Shown one piece after another: positions 41,601-53,177 of a DNA stretch of 64,000 nt. This DNA is from Endotrypanum monterogeii (taxonomy: Eukaryota > Euglenozoa > Kinetoplastea > Trypanosomatida > Trypanosomatidae), in contig CM007333.1 in assembly GCA_000333855.2 (NCBI GenBank), positions 307,306 to 371,305 of the forward strand, given 5' to 3'. Position 1 is the stretch's first letter. Each line of letters begins with the position of its first letter. Position numbers and translations under genes: made by a program. The notes beneath the pieces are model-generated. The model did no database searches. It was not told the DNA's origin and saw nothing but the letters and a program-made list of their open reading frames with translations.

Positions 41601-43264
41601 TGAGTCACCAACTCTTTCGCGAACACGGGCAGAGGCATTTCACCCTCCACGACACATCGCTTCATTTCTTGCACTGTTTTCAGGGCCCTGCCCGAGAAGA
41701 GGCGTGCGGGGCTCTCCTGACAGTCCGTCAGCTTCCCCAGCGTAGCACCCAGCTTCGCCGCTCGCGTCTTGTCGTTGCGGAAAGCCCGACGCTCACGCAG
41801 GGCGTCGGCAAGGTGAAGCAGTACATTTAAAACAAGCGATGAGCACGCCGTTGTGAGGACGAGCCCGGCGTGGCGAACGGCGGAGTAGAGCTGTTGCGTG
41901 GTCTGAATCGGACCTACGCCGTCCTCGCAGGTGACGGAAACGGGGCTGTCGAGGGCAGCGTGGTGGGGGCGCTTTTTCGATGTGAGGGCGGTGTGTCTCG
42001 CGTCCACCGGCGCATCTCCGTTGAGCAGCCGGCGTCGCGATTCGATGGACACAAAGAAAGACAACGAGTCCAGTTCACCGATTTTCTGCTCCTTGTACCC
42101 TACCGGGCCATAAACAACTGGGGCGGAGTTCAGCAGGTACTGACGAGGGAGCGAAGTGATGGCGGTTGAAATGCCAGTAGCGATGAGGTCGAAGCAATCA
42201 CAGCTGATCGATACCATTACCTTGATACGCATGAGCATTACCTCAACAATTTCCCAGCGCTGTGGTGTCTGCGTCGCACGTCGATCGTGTGAGTGGAAAG
42301 ACCCATCGCTAGTGATGCTGCTGCATGAGACCATGTCTCCGTCAGGAGGGCAGTTGTGTGACAGACTGTAAGAGATGTCCAACCTGTCCGCAGAGTTAGT
42401 CGATGATGGACGCTTCTGGGAGTTGTATTTCTCCCGCAATGCATCGAGCCCTTCCTTTCTGGGTCCGTGATCGCTTTGCATTATTAGGGTGCCGCTGATA
42501 TTCATCAGTCGCTCGCGGAGCTGATGGTGGAGTACTCGCCGCTGCTCATTCGCTCGCAGCACCTCTTCGCGGGTGGGCGAGACAGACAAGATCGCCTCCT
42601 TTGACACGCCCAAGGACCGCCACGAATCCTCGCCTAGGAGGGAAAGCATCACCGCATCAAGGTACCACTTCTCTCTCTGACCCATATTCAGGAAGTGCAG
42701 CCAGAGACCCCGCATCCCTGCGTACACTTCCCACGTGAGGAATCCGGAGAAAATACACTCTAATTCGCCTTGACGTGGGACAAAGATGCTGAGCAGCAGC
42801 TCGCGTGCCTCGTTCACCGTCAGTTGCGGCTTTCGTGAGCCATAGGAGTTGTGCGAGACAATGCTGGTGTCCATCGACCCCGAGGATGTTACTCTGCTGA
42901 GATCCCGAAGAACAGAAAGTTGACTGGGTATGTGATCGACCTTCTCCTGGGAGGTCAACTTCTTCTCCTCGCGCATGTCTCCGTCACGTCCTCGCCCGCT
43001 GTGCACGCTGTTTCTCGACAGCAATGAGGAGGGCTGCTGTTTCTGCAGACGATGGCTCACCTCTGTGGAGTCGAGTGGTTCAACAAAGGAGGGCCTCTCC
43101 GTTCGTGGTTGTCGGCCAGCCAGCGACGGCAGGCTATCCTGAGCCTTTCTAGGAAGCGACGAACGGGGCAGCGGGCTTGATGACGCTTGCATGACCACTG
43201 GTGGCCCCACACTCTTAAGCTTATTGCTGCCATCGCGATCGCCACGTGAATGAGTATTGCCCAT
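38622..43264 (-). pseudogene. HECT-like paralogue, frameshifted and lacking the HECT C-lobe
   Basis: Opens with an ATG at 43264 (Met-Gly-Asn-Thr-His-Ser, a good N-myristoylation context). Two open segments share one gene: 43264 to about 40001 and about 40000 to 38622. They are joined across a T9 run (39993-40001, A9 in sense). The interval is 4643 bp, one base short of a multiple of three, so a one-base homopolymer loss explains the break. The first segment shares G-E-L-E-C-I-x-S-G-F, K-L-x-F-L-x-G-G-x-x-S-I-x-A-D-D-R-R and W-F-P-L-F-P-F blocks with the intact paralogue. The second carries a HECT N-lobe start (I-G-V-L-L-G-N then V-P-I-A-P-L-A-F-F-L-M) and stops right after a V-I-Q-E-V-L-C block, where the paralogue goes on for several hundred residues. 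The frameshift may be a sequencing error; the truncation is seen directly. A dispersed repeat begins about 50 bp beyond the stop. Confidence 0.75.
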
Positions 43265-45091
43265 GTTTGTTTTCCCCTAAAGTGTTTTTTTTTCTTTATT
43301 TCTTTCCTCCCCCGCCCCCTCCACGGCAATCCGCGTCTGTGTGTGCTGGAGTCTTTTTCTTGTCAGTAACACTTTCTCTTTCTCGAGACTTTACCCGGAC
43401 TGTATGCTTGGGATGAGGTGATCCAAATGCGCAACCGTCTGTGTTGTCAGCTTCGCTCTTTGCGTGACGATGTCGGTGATAGATGAACAGGGCTCAGGGG
43501 GAGGGGTATCTGACTTGGGACGACCACAGGTGAGGAGGCGATAAAGGGGCTTAAAATAATTTGCACGAGAAACTATAGAGGGGGAAAGAGGGGGAGGAGA
43601 GGAAGGGGGGGGGAAGAAATATATTTATAAAGAATAATAAAATATATACACACAAATTCCTTTTGATGTAAGAGCAGCGATGAAGCTGACACACACACAC
43701 ACACACACACACAGACTGACACGCACCTGCGTGAATCGGCGCTCGTAAACACGTCTTCAAACTCCTGTCTCTCGAGAAGCACAGATACAAGGTTCAATGA
43801 AGGGGTGTCGGGGGGGGGATACGAAAGAAAATTTTGAAAAAAAAGAGGGTCAAGGATGCTACACATACATACATACGTACTCGCACACACACGCACGCAC
43901 GTATATGTAGAGGTGCAGCAAGGAGGACCGATGAAATGACGAGTTCAACAGACGCAAGTCCACCGGCGAACAGGTATACAAACACATATACCGACAGACA
44001 CAGGGCCAGAAAGTGTAGAGCTCTCAGGGTCGTGGTGGCGAAACGAAATATATATATATATATATATATTGTTGATAGTGAAACAAGATATGCAGAAATA
44101 ATATCAATAACAATAAAAATAATGAAAAGGAGGAGGAAGCCGACAGGCGGCAGCTTTGGATGATTTACAGATATACCGACAAAAAAACCTCTACTTGTAT
44201 TTTATCTTTTTGTTGTATGTTCAGATAAAGCTACGAGGAGGCAAGTAGTGTGTGTGTGTGTGTGTCCTTGCGTGTGTGTGTGTGTGTGTGTGGGAGGGAG
44301 CAGGAGGGTGAAGGGGTGAGGGAGACAATACCAAAGAAGCTAATAATCTTGCATTCGCCTTACATAAGGATAATATGATCTGTGTGTGTTCCTGTGTATG
44401 TACTCCCTAGACCGTCGAAGTGGTAGTGAAAAAAAAACAGGTGAAGAGTGCAGGTGTGTGCGTTCATCTTGCGTCGTATGACGGGGGACCCTCCCCCCCC
44501 TCCCTACGTAGCGTGGGGGGGGGGGGGAGGCGGGGAAAGAGGAAGGCGGGATGAGAGGGCTCCGCGTGTACACGAGAAGCTGTTTGCGTGCGAGAGAGAG
44601 AGGTGAAGAGTGCGTGTGTGTGATCTCGTCGCCCATTGGTGTCTGTCGACATGTATTTTCCTCACTCATTTTAATATATATATATATATATATATTCGGT
44701 GTTGTTCTGACGTCCACGTATCGCATCGGTGGGGGAGGAGAGGGGAGCGGGGAGAGCGTGAAAGGAATCACAGACACGTAGGCCGCAAGAAATCATACAC
44801 ACCAGCGAGCAGCAAGACCACAGGCGTGCACACAAATCCGATAGCTATCAACACAAAAATTCCTTCCCTCTCTCCTCCTCCTCTTCCTCCCCCCCCCAAA
44901 AAAAAAATATATATAATAACAGGAAGGCGATGAAAGTGCTGTGCTGTATTTCGATGTATACCTCTCTCTCCATTTGCTGCCAATCCTCAGAGAAGGATAC
45001 ACTCCTGCACACAAAGATGGACAAAGCACCCGACCAAAGACATGCAACAATGACTGAGAGAAAAAAAGGGGATTTGGTGAGAGGGTGGTCC
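43265..45091. other. intergenic spacer, 1.8 kb
   Basis: 3' flank of RPT2 and leader of the truncated HECT-like gene (T-run near 43286-43292 on the plus strand). It contains (CA)n near 43690-43713, (TA)n near 44048-44070, 44673-44695 and 44905-44915, (GT)n near 44250-44292 and a G-run at 44515-44527. No gene was recognised. Confidence 0.55.
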
Positions 45092-46408
45092 CTACAAATA
45101 AAACCGCGAAAAGGTTGATTTGTCCTTGCGATACTGCACATTTTCTTTGCCCTTGATGAAGTCCGCTTGGCACACCTTCATGCGGCGCTCACGGAGAGCC
45201 AGGAGACCCGCTTCTGTGCAGATGGCTTTGACATCGGCACCACTCATCTCGTCCTTGGCGTGGATGAACTCGGAGATGTCGACGTCGTCGGCGAGTGACA
45301 TGCGGCTTGTGTGAATTTCAAAAATGCGACGCTTTGTTTTTTCATCAGGGAACGGAAACTCTATTTTTCTGTCAATGCGGCCAGGGCGGATAAGGGCGGG
45401 GTCGAGTGTGTCGATGCGGTTCGTTGCCATGATCACCTTCACGTCGTTGCTGCTATCGAAGCCATCTAATTGAGTGAGCAGCTCCAGCATCGTACGCTGC
45501 ACCTCCTTGGTGCCGCTGCTATCTGTGTCGTAGCGCTTCGTGCCAATCGCATCGATCTCATCAATGAAGACGATGGCCGGCGAATGCTCCTCAGCCACCC
45601 GGAAGAGTTCCCGTACGAGCTTAGGTCCCTCACCCGAATATTTTTGAATGAGTTCCGAGCCCACGACACGTAGGAAGGTGGCGCTCGTGCGGTTTGCGAC
45701 GGCTTTGGCCAGAAGTGTTTTGCCTGTGCCAGGGACGCCGTAGAGGATCACACCCTTTGGTGGTTTGATGCCGATCTCGTCGTAGAGCTCGGGGTGGGAG
45801 AGGGGAAACTCGACAGCCTCTTTGATTTCCTGTATTTGCTGTTCGAGGCCGCCAATGTCTGCGTAGGTGTCTTCAGGCGCCTTATCTACCTTCATGACGC
45901 GCACCAGCGGGTCAACGTCGTCCTTCAAAACGCCAACAATGCTGTGCTGGCGGTCATGCAGCAGCACGCTGCAGCCCAGCTCCAACTGCTCCTTGTCCAC
46001 AAAGGACATGAGGGGTACATAGTATTCAGTGCCGGAGATAGACACGATTGCGTGGGAGTCGTCCACTGCTTCCTCGAGCGTCGCCACCTCCATCGGGGTG
46101 CCACGGATGTCCTCGACGCGCTTCAGCTCCGCCTCGTAGTGGCCCATAGCACCCTCCTCGAGATTCGACTGCGCATCGCGCTGGGCATTGATCGTCCGGA
46201 GAAACTCCTCCTCCAGCAGGAGGTAGTCCTTGCATCGCTCGAGGCGGTATTTTCGCAGAAGGCAGGCCCGATTCGGATAAACCTTTGGAATACGCGTGGC
46301 GGCATCGGGACCGCGCTTCTTCTTGCGCTTGCCGATCTCCGGTGCCACAGGCGGCTCCCACTTCCCCGGCTTGTTGGCGCCGGGCGCCTTCGGCATGTTC
46401 TGCCCCAT
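45092..46408 (-). CDS. RPT2: 26S proteasome regulatory particle ATPase subunit 2
   Basis: 438 residues from the ATG at 46408, the normal length for Rpt2/PSMC1. It is one of six AAA ATPases that unfold ubiquitinated substrates and open the 20S gate. The N-terminus starts Met-Gly-Gln like other Rpt2 proteins, whose Gly2 is myristoylated. The K-x-E-P-P-V and K-K-R-G-P-D-A-A blocks near 15-40 are specific to Rpt2. The AAA domain has a P-loop G-V-P-G-T-G-K-T at 224-231 (the usual second residue is Pro, here V225), Walker B I-V-F-I-D-E-I-D at 279-286, and the [11 protein letters not shown] second-region-of-homology block. The last three residues F-Y-L form the HbYX gate-opening tail. A pyrimidine-rich tract ending in AG near 46529 is a plausible acceptor. 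The identification is secure. Confidence 0.96.
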   Translation of the reverse strand: MGQNMPKAPGANKPGKWEPPVAPEIGKRKKKRGPDAATRIPKVYPNRACLLRKYRLERCKDYLLLEEEFLRTINAQRDAQSNLEEGAMGHYEAELKRVEDIRGTPMEVATLEEAVDDSHAIVSISGTEYYVPLMSFVDKEQLELGCSVLLHDRQHSIVGVLKDDVDPLVRVMKVDKAPEDTYADIGGLEQQIQEIKEAVEFPLSHPELYDEIGIKPPKGVILYGVPGTGKTLLAKAVANRTSATFLRVVGSELIQKYSGEGPKLVRELFRVAEEHSPAIVFIDEIDAIGTKRYDTDSSGTKEVQRTMLELLTQLDGFDSSNDVKVIMATNRIDTLDPALIRPGRIDRKIEFPFPDEKTKRRIFEIHTSRMSLADDVDISEFIHAKDEMSGADVKAICTEAGLLALRERRMKVCQADFIKGKENVQYRKDKSTFSRFYL

Positions 46409-46766
46409 TTATTCCGACCCCACTTGCAGAGGCTGGGCTGATGAAAGAAATTACGCGCGTGTGTGTGGGGTGTACGTGTATTGGCGTGTGTTGTTTCGGC
46501 TCAATTTCAGAGGATAACGCGGAAACTAAGCAGGGACAAGAGAACGCGTTGGAAGACCCCCCCCCCGCACGCGAAGTGGGGTGCGGGTGGGTGAGCGAGG
46601 AGGAAAAGGGGGAGAGCATGTGTAGGCAAACACATTTTGATTACACAAGACCGCACAAGGGAAGGCGTTACCATGGTGCACATGCTCGTCTGCAGTCAAC
46701 ATGGAGCGGGAAAGGTCGACGAGTGTGTAGGGCAAGGGGGGGGGACCCCCTTTTCTCTTTTTTTTT

Positions 46767-46793
46767 TGCTGCCGTCGTTGCACGACGGCAGCA
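46767..46793. other. perfect inverted repeat (hairpin)
   Basis: TGCTGCCGTCG (46767-46777) pairs with CGACGGCAGCA (46783-46793) without mismatch around a TTGCA loop, whose outer T and A can also pair. On the transcribed (minus) strand the hairpin is followed by a run of A. It lies about 240 nt upstream of the likely RPT2 splice acceptor. Function is unknown. Confidence 0.75.
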
Positions 46794-47842
46794 CAGACCG
46801 AAGGTGGAAGCTATGCAAGCTCCCTGATTCATACAAAACAACACCAAAAAAATCTCTCTGTAGGTGCCCTTCACTGGCATATGTAGAAACGCCTCGCTTT
46901 ATTTACCTCGAGTTCACTAGATGCATATTGGCGCACTGTTTTACCTGGTAGCGTCCGCGGCAGGATCCCCTCCCCCTCTCTCTCGGGAGGGGGAGATGGA
47001 GGGGAGTTCATCAACTCCTCTACATCCGGCAGAGGTGAGCAAAAAAGGCCTCCTGTATCCCATATCCATATACGCTCCATTTCTTCTGAGTCGCGGCTAT
47101 AGCTCGATACTGCGGTGGGAAAGTGAACAGAATACATATATACTAGTTACTGGGGGGGGGGAGACGCCTACACTCAGGCAGGCTGCCTTTAGCCGCCGAG
47201 AGCTCAGCGTGTAGAGTCTCAGTTTTGTATTTCTCTGATGCAAGGGGAGGGAGGGAGGGAGGTCATCGTTATGCGTTGTGTCTTCATCTCGTAGGCTATT
47301 GGCTGCATTCTGAGGGAAAGGGGAGGTGCGCCAGCGAGGACGACGACGTGTGGCCATATCCCCCATTGCACTCACACACTAGAAGTCATAACAGCAAACA
47401 ACAACGACAAAAGAAGACGGCAAATGGAGAAGTAGGGTTCACCAACCAAAGGCCATTGGACAGATAAAGTGAAGAGAAACAAATCGCTATATATATATAT
47501 ATATATATATGCACATCACGCAGTGCTGGAAGGCATTAACAGCGCAAAAGAAAACAGAAATAAAGTCACCATGTACAACACATCACCACATCCACACTCA
47601 CACACGCATAGAGACAGGCACCAGAAGTATTAATCATAAAAGTACTTTATAACACAACAAAAATAGCGTTTCGTTGCCTCTCTCTCTCTCTCTCTCTTTG
47701 TTTTTGAAGGGTGGATGGGTGGGAGTGCAGTTCATGTTCTCCTGATAGTGCGTGGGGCATACGCGGGCTCGCGCGTGATTTCCACCTGTTGCCATCCTTT
47801 CCTTTTTGAAACCTTCGTTTATGAAGAGGGGTTAAGCTCGCA

Positions 47843-47879
47843 ACACACACACACACACACGCACACACACACACACACG

Positions 47880-47970
<91 letters not shown>
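47843..47970. repeat. (CA)n microsatellite with GCA interruptions
   Basis: About 128 bp of near-perfect dinucleotide repeat, interrupted by a few G substitutions. It is followed directly by the artefactual block. Confidence 0.9.
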
Positions 47971-48307
<337 letters not shown>

Positions 48308-48635
48308 GGTGAGGCAAGGAGCAAAGAACAAATTAATCAAAATACACATCTTCGAAGATGGGGAAGAAACAAAGACCGGGAGGGACCGACGAGAAGAGAA
48401 AGGACAGCGAGGCTCCGCATGGCGGTGGAGGGATTGTTCCCCTCTCTATTTCTTTCCCTCTAACCGGCCATCCATCACGCAGCCCCCCCCCCAAAAAAAA
48501 AACGAAGTGGATATCGTGAACCAAACACACACCAACACCGGCAGACACACGAGGGAGGTTTGTTGTGCAACACGCTGTTATGTATCGGAGGGGAGGGGGG
48601 GAGGCAGGAGGGAGCACAGACCCTCGGTCTTTGCC

Positions 48636-51600
48636 CTATGCACTCTTCACAACTGGGGGAAAGGCGACGGAGGGTTCACCAGCCACACACTTCCGCCGTG
48701 CAGCTTCGTGCTCTTTGTAGGTCTCGTCTTCTGCAGACATGATGTGAACTGTCGGCACACCCGACAGGCGACTCAGGTTGTAAGTAACCTTGGACAGCAT
48801 CATGGCGTCGTCGACAACGGGCTCCATCGACATGGCCTCTTCACCGTATTTCTCTACGTTGGCCTTGACAAAAGACATGAAGGCCATCAGGCCCTTGTTC
48901 ATGGGGCCTTCAGTGCGGGCAGCGACCTGCTTCGTCGTATCCTCGGGGAAGGTTTGATGGTTCTCCTGGTAAATCCCGCGCAAAATCCCCAATGCCTGCA
49001 GCTGCCAGTCTGTGTACTCGCGGCGTGTATAAACTACGACCTCCTCAATTGGCCCACGCTTCTTCGTGTTTTTGATCACTTGTGACCGGATTTCCTTGAT
49101 AACAGACGTCATGATACGGCTTGTAACGATGAGCGAGTAGTCCAGCGGAGCCGTCGGCTTCGGGAACGGCTGTGTGACCACAGACCCCTCATTATTGAGG
49201 ACATTCTGCCACATGTACTCCATTACGTGTGGGGCCAGGGGCATCATCATCAGCGCTGTCACCTCGTAGTATCGGCGACCAAGCTGTGCATGCATGTGGA
49301 GGTCGTCGCAGTACATCTTGTACTGGCTGAACTCGTTCGACAGCTCGTGGAAAGCGGTGTTCAACACCATGCGGAATTGCATACGGTGGTAGTACCCTTC
49401 TGTGCGGGTAATGATGGTGTTCATGTTGTTATTGAATATTTTATCGAACTCGTTGTAGTCGCCATCACGCAAGTCGGCGCGCTCCACCGTCTCTTTCGCC
49501 TGCTCGAGAAGCGTCGTCATCTTCATGATGAAGCCCAAGGCCGTCTCTCGCACAAAGTTGGCGTCATCCATGCTGTCGCCGGCATCAGCACACGCGAGAC
49601 GCGTTGCGTCCGCGCCGTACGTGTCGATTGCCTCGCGTAGAGAAATAAAATTGCCTTTCGACTTGGCCATCTTCTCATTGTCGACCTGAATGTGACCATT
49701 GCAGAAGATCGCCCGCGGCCAATTCTCCTCCTCCGTCGGCCACACAGCGGCGTGGTTGTAGAGGAACATGGTCAGGTGGTTTTGGATCAGATCCTTGCCA
49801 GAGCAGCGCAGATCAACCGGGTACCAGTACGTGAACTCGTTGCGCATCAGCTCCAGAGAGCTCAAAGGCATGTTGACGGATGCCGCAACGGCGGCGGCGT
49901 CTCCGGCACCGTGGTAGATGTACTCGAACACATCGTCCGTGAACATCTCTGGAGAAAGACCGTAGAGATTGTCGCTCTTGCCGCAAAGGTCTGTCGAGCC
50001 GTTGTGGTCCACGTTGAAGAAGCGGTTGATCGTATAGAAGGCCATGTATATTGTCGAGTCCGATAGACTATCGATAATCATCGACTGCGTCGCGTCACAT
50101 GGTAGGTAGGTGCCGAGGCCAAAGGTACGACTGCAGGGCCAATCCGCCAACCAGTTTAGCGTCTCATCGAAGCCGTTGCGAACACCAGGGAAGAACATGT
50201 TCATGTGTGTGATGTGATCTTGCACCATCTTTTTCCAGTCGTCCTTGCCGTACTCGATGTACCACTGATTGCACAAGGCAACTATGCACTCGTCACCGCT
50301 GCGGCTGACTACCTGACGCACTGGCTCATAATAGCGAATGCATTGGTCGGCAGCCTCCATGTCGTGCTGCGTCTTGACCTTTGCCTCGCTGACCTTCACA
50401 CCAGTGTAGGGGCCGACAATCATGGTGCCATGGTAGAAGCCCTGCTGGTAGCACACCTTCTTTGCTTCCTCCAGTAGGTCTGTTGCGTTTGGACCATTGA
50501 TCTTGAGTTTTTCGCACATGAGCTTTGCGCCCTCGGTGCCGAGCTCGGGAATATCAATGATGGGAATCATCGCGAACGGCACGACCCACTCGTCCTTGAT
50601 GCCAAGCTTAGCTCGGTAGTCTGGCTTGTTGATCAGCTGAGAGAAGTTGATGTAGTCGTCTGGCGAGTCAGACGGAACAGACATGACAACGCCCGTACCC
50701 TTGGCCTCGGTAATGGTTGCCATCGGTAGCGTGTAGATCGTCTTATACAGCGCCAGCGGGGCAGAGAGCGGTACTCCGACCATCTGAGCCCCCTCTACCT
50801 CGAAGAGCGGCGCGGGATCGCTACCTGTTTCGCCGTTAATGTAGAAGTTCTGGTACGCCATGTTGCGGGCGGCGCGTGCGGTCATGATATAAACCTCGTC
50901 GTCACCCTTGACATTGCGTACGTAGTAGGCTTGGTAGTTGAACTTGGTGCTCACCCAGCAGTTGGTCTGACCAATCACCGTCTCGGGGCGGAGCGTGGCG
51001 CCGGGAAGCACCACCTTGCGGTCACCAATGACTTCCTTGTGCGCAGCGAAGCACGGCTGAGAGAGGGGGTCTTGCACAATCAGCTTCACCACAGTGTATT
51101 CCTGCGGCAACACACCTTCGCCGCTGGCGCGATCATGGTCGGCGCAGGGCTGACCGTCGCGCGGCGAGTACACGCAGTAGCGCTTACCATAGTTCAGCAA
51201 ATTTTTGCGGCGCAGGATGCGGAACTGCCACTGCACGAAGCGGTCAAAGTAAGGGTTTCTTTCTGTTGTGATGAAGGAGCGACGCCAGTCGATGTGGCAG
51301 CCGAAGCTCTTCAAGTCGTTAATGGCGATGGGTGGGAAGTAGTCCAACCAATACTGCGGATCAGCAAACTTGGGGATCTCCGATTCAGCGATGCCCATGC
51401 TCTGCATGATGATCCACTGCGGCTTCGCCGGCCCGCTCTTGCCGCGCTTGCTTTTGTGCTGCCCCGGCGCCGTCAATTGCTTTGCTTCTGTCGGCGTACT
51501 GGGCTTCTCCAATATCTCTGCGGGAAACTGTGGCGGGTTGCCGTACTGCTGCATCTCCTTTGCAATCTTCTGTGCACATGCAGCGATTGGGGTGCCGGTG

Positions 51601-51860
51601 ACGTGAAAACCAAAGGGCCAGAGCGAGCGGCAGCCTGTCATGCGCTGGAAGCGCGTCGCAAACTCAGCCTTGGTGAGCGAGAAGCCATGTCCAAGATGCA
51701 GTTTTCCGTTCATGTAAGGGAACGGAAATGTCGTCAGAAACTTCGGCGGCCGCGCCTCCCCTGGCGCCGGGGCGTCAAGTTCATGAAGCTTCTTTGTGGC
51801 CCAATAGGCTTGCTTCTCCTGCTCGATCCCCACGAGCAGGTCGCGGCGTGCTGTGGACAT
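48636..51860 (-). CDS. LEURS: cytosolic leucyl-tRNA synthetase
   Basis: 1074 residues from the ATG at 51860, the usual size for the eukaryotic/archaeal-type cytosolic enzyme. It charges tRNA-Leu with leucine. The class I HIGH signature reads H55-L-G-H within P-Y-M-N-G-K-L-H-L-G-H, followed by the F-S-L-T-K-A-E-F helix. The KMSKS loop reads K-M-A-K-S-K-G-N-F near residue 730. Between them are the long CP1 editing insertion (with T-L-R-P-E-T near 290 and G-T-G-V-V-M-S-V-P-S-D-S-P-D-D) and the W-Y-I-E-Y-G block near 525. The order and spacing match human LARS1 and exclude the mitochondrial/bacterial type. No targeting sequence is evident. The identification is secure. Confidence 0.96.
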   Translation of the reverse strand: MSTARRDLLVGIEQEKQAYWATKKLHELDAPAPGEARPPKFLTTFPFPYMNGKLHLGHGFSLTKAEFATRFQRMTGCRSLWPFGFHVTGTPIAACAQKIAKEMQQYGNPPQFPAEILEKPSTPTEAKQLTAPGQHKSKRGKSGPAKPQWIIMQSMGIAESEIPKFADPQYWLDYFPPIAINDLKSFGCHIDWRRSFITTERNPYFDRFVQWQFRILRRKNLLNYGKRYCVYSPRDGQPCADHDRASGEGVLPQEYTVVKLIVQDPLSQPCFAAHKEVIGDRKVVLPGATLRPETVIGQTNCWVSTKFNYQAYYVRNVKGDDEVYIMTARAARNMAYQNFYINGETGSDPAPLFEVEGAQMVGVPLSAPLALYKTIYTLPMATITEAKGTGVVMSVPSDSPDDYINFSQLINKPDYRAKLGIKDEWVVPFAMIPIIDIPELGTEGAKLMCEKLKINGPNATDLLEEAKKVCYQQGFYHGTMIVGPYTGVKVSEAKVKTQHDMEAADQCIRYYEPVRQVVSRSGDECIVALCNQWYIEYGKDDWKKMVQDHITHMNMFFPGVRNGFDETLNWLADWPCSRTFGLGTYLPCDATQSMIIDSLSDSTIYMAFYTINRFFNVDHNGSTDLCGKSDNLYGLSPEMFTDDVFEYIYHGAGDAAAVAASVNMPLSSLELMRNEFTYWYPVDLRCSGKDLIQNHLTMFLYNHAAVWPTEEENWPRAIFCNGHIQVDNEKMAKSKGNFISLREAIDTYGADATRLACADAGDSMDDANFVRETALGFIMKMTTLLEQAKETVERADLRDGDYNEFDKIFNNNMNTIITRTEGYYHRMQFRMVLNTAFHELSNEFSQYKMYCDDLHMHAQLGRRYYEVTALMMMPLAPHVMEYMWQNVLNNEGSVVTQPFPKPTAPLDYSLIVTSRIMTSVIKEIRSQVIKNTKKRGPIEEVVVYTRREYTDWQLQALGILRGIYQENHQTFPEDTTKQVAARTEGPMNKGLMAFMSFVKANVEKYGEEAMSMEPVVDDAMMLSKVTYNLSRLSGVPTVHIMSAEDETYKEHEAARRKCVAGEPSVAFPPVVKSA

Positions 51861-52851
51861 GGGTATATATATATATTTTTTTTTTTTTAAAGGCTTTCTG
51901 TGGAGGCGTCTCGCTCTGAAGACGACGTCTGTCTTTAGATCTCTCTCTGTGGGTGTCTGTGGGAGGGGGGGGTATCTGATATTTTTTCGTTAGTGCTCAA
52001 ATGTCTGTGTCACCAGAGGGGATAAACAACAACAGCGAAGCTGCTGCAGAGAGTGACGGAGTTGAAGGGAGGGAGGTGGGGGTGGTGTGTGTGTGTGTGT
52101 GTGGGGGGGAGGGCGCCCGCTATTAGGGAGCCCCCCGCCCTCCCATATATAATATAATATATATATATATATAAGCACCAAGCAAACTCCTTACCAACAT
52201 GGAGGTAACGATACGATACGATACGTGTGGCAGGGGGGCGGTGGTGCAAGTGGATTTTCGTGGTTTATGCGAGCCACCAGAAATCGCCCACGACGGACAC
52301 CACAGTGTGCACACACACACACACACACACAAACCGAAAGGAAATACAGTGAAGAGTTTTCACATTGAGCCAACCGACACGGTCATCCTTGTTTGAGGAT
52401 GTCATGTCTAAGGAGCTCTCTGTACATCTCTTATCGTTTTCCCTTGATATATATATATTTTTTCCCCAAGGATTCTTGAGTGCGCTGGCGGCATGGGGAG
52501 GGGGGGAGGGGTAGACATACAGACGGCCAGAAAACATTACAAAAATAAAAAGCAACTTGAAGGCACAACTACTTTACATCAGCAAATGCTGTCCGTGTGT
52601 GCATACATCAACAGATATCCGGGGAGGGGAGAGAGGCACGGCGAAGGGAAAGCGAGGATGTGTCGACAATGCAGCGATCTGAGCCTGCGCAGGATGAAGT
52701 CAAATCAACTACAAACCTGCAATAAAAACAGAACAAATTATGTGGTAGTGGTGATGGGAATAGATAAACGACAGATTGTCGAGTTGGGCAGCGACAAGCT
52801 GAGGACATGACTGCTGTCACAGAACCCTCCTCCCCCTTTCCAACAGACAAG

Positions 52852-52905
<54 letters not shown>

Positions 52906-53177
52906 CCAACAAACACTTCTACATAACTAATGAGCAGCGGGCGGGGGATAAGAAGGAGGGGAAGGGCGGCGCGAGAAGGCGAAAAAAAAAAAGGGCTGAT
53001 TATGTTAGAGGGTAGTCCTGCGAGTCAACATAAACAAGAGGCGAGAAAAAAGGACGCCGCACATGACATGTCCCACTGAACTATTTGCGTTGCACCGCCT
53101 CCGCCACTCCCTACCTTCAAACTCGACAAGCGCAGAGAAAGAGAGAGACACGTCCGGGCCTGCACCAGGCAAACCGT
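51861..53177. other. intergenic spacer
   Basis: Leader of the leucyl-tRNA synthetase gene (A/T-runs directly upstream of its ATG) and 3' flank of the coiled-coil gene. It holds (GT)n near 52086-52103, (TA)n near 52152-52173 and 52875-52902, and (CA)n near 52310-52331 and 52852-52874. No gene was recognised. Confidence 0.55.

Noticed and set aside
45794..46441. Plus-strand open frame of 215 codons
   Set aside because: Antisense to RPT2; no motif and no leader.
50931..51890. Long plus-strand open frame (319 codons)
   Set aside because: It lies antisense inside the leucyl-tRNA synthetase gene; GC-rich codons create such antisense frames.
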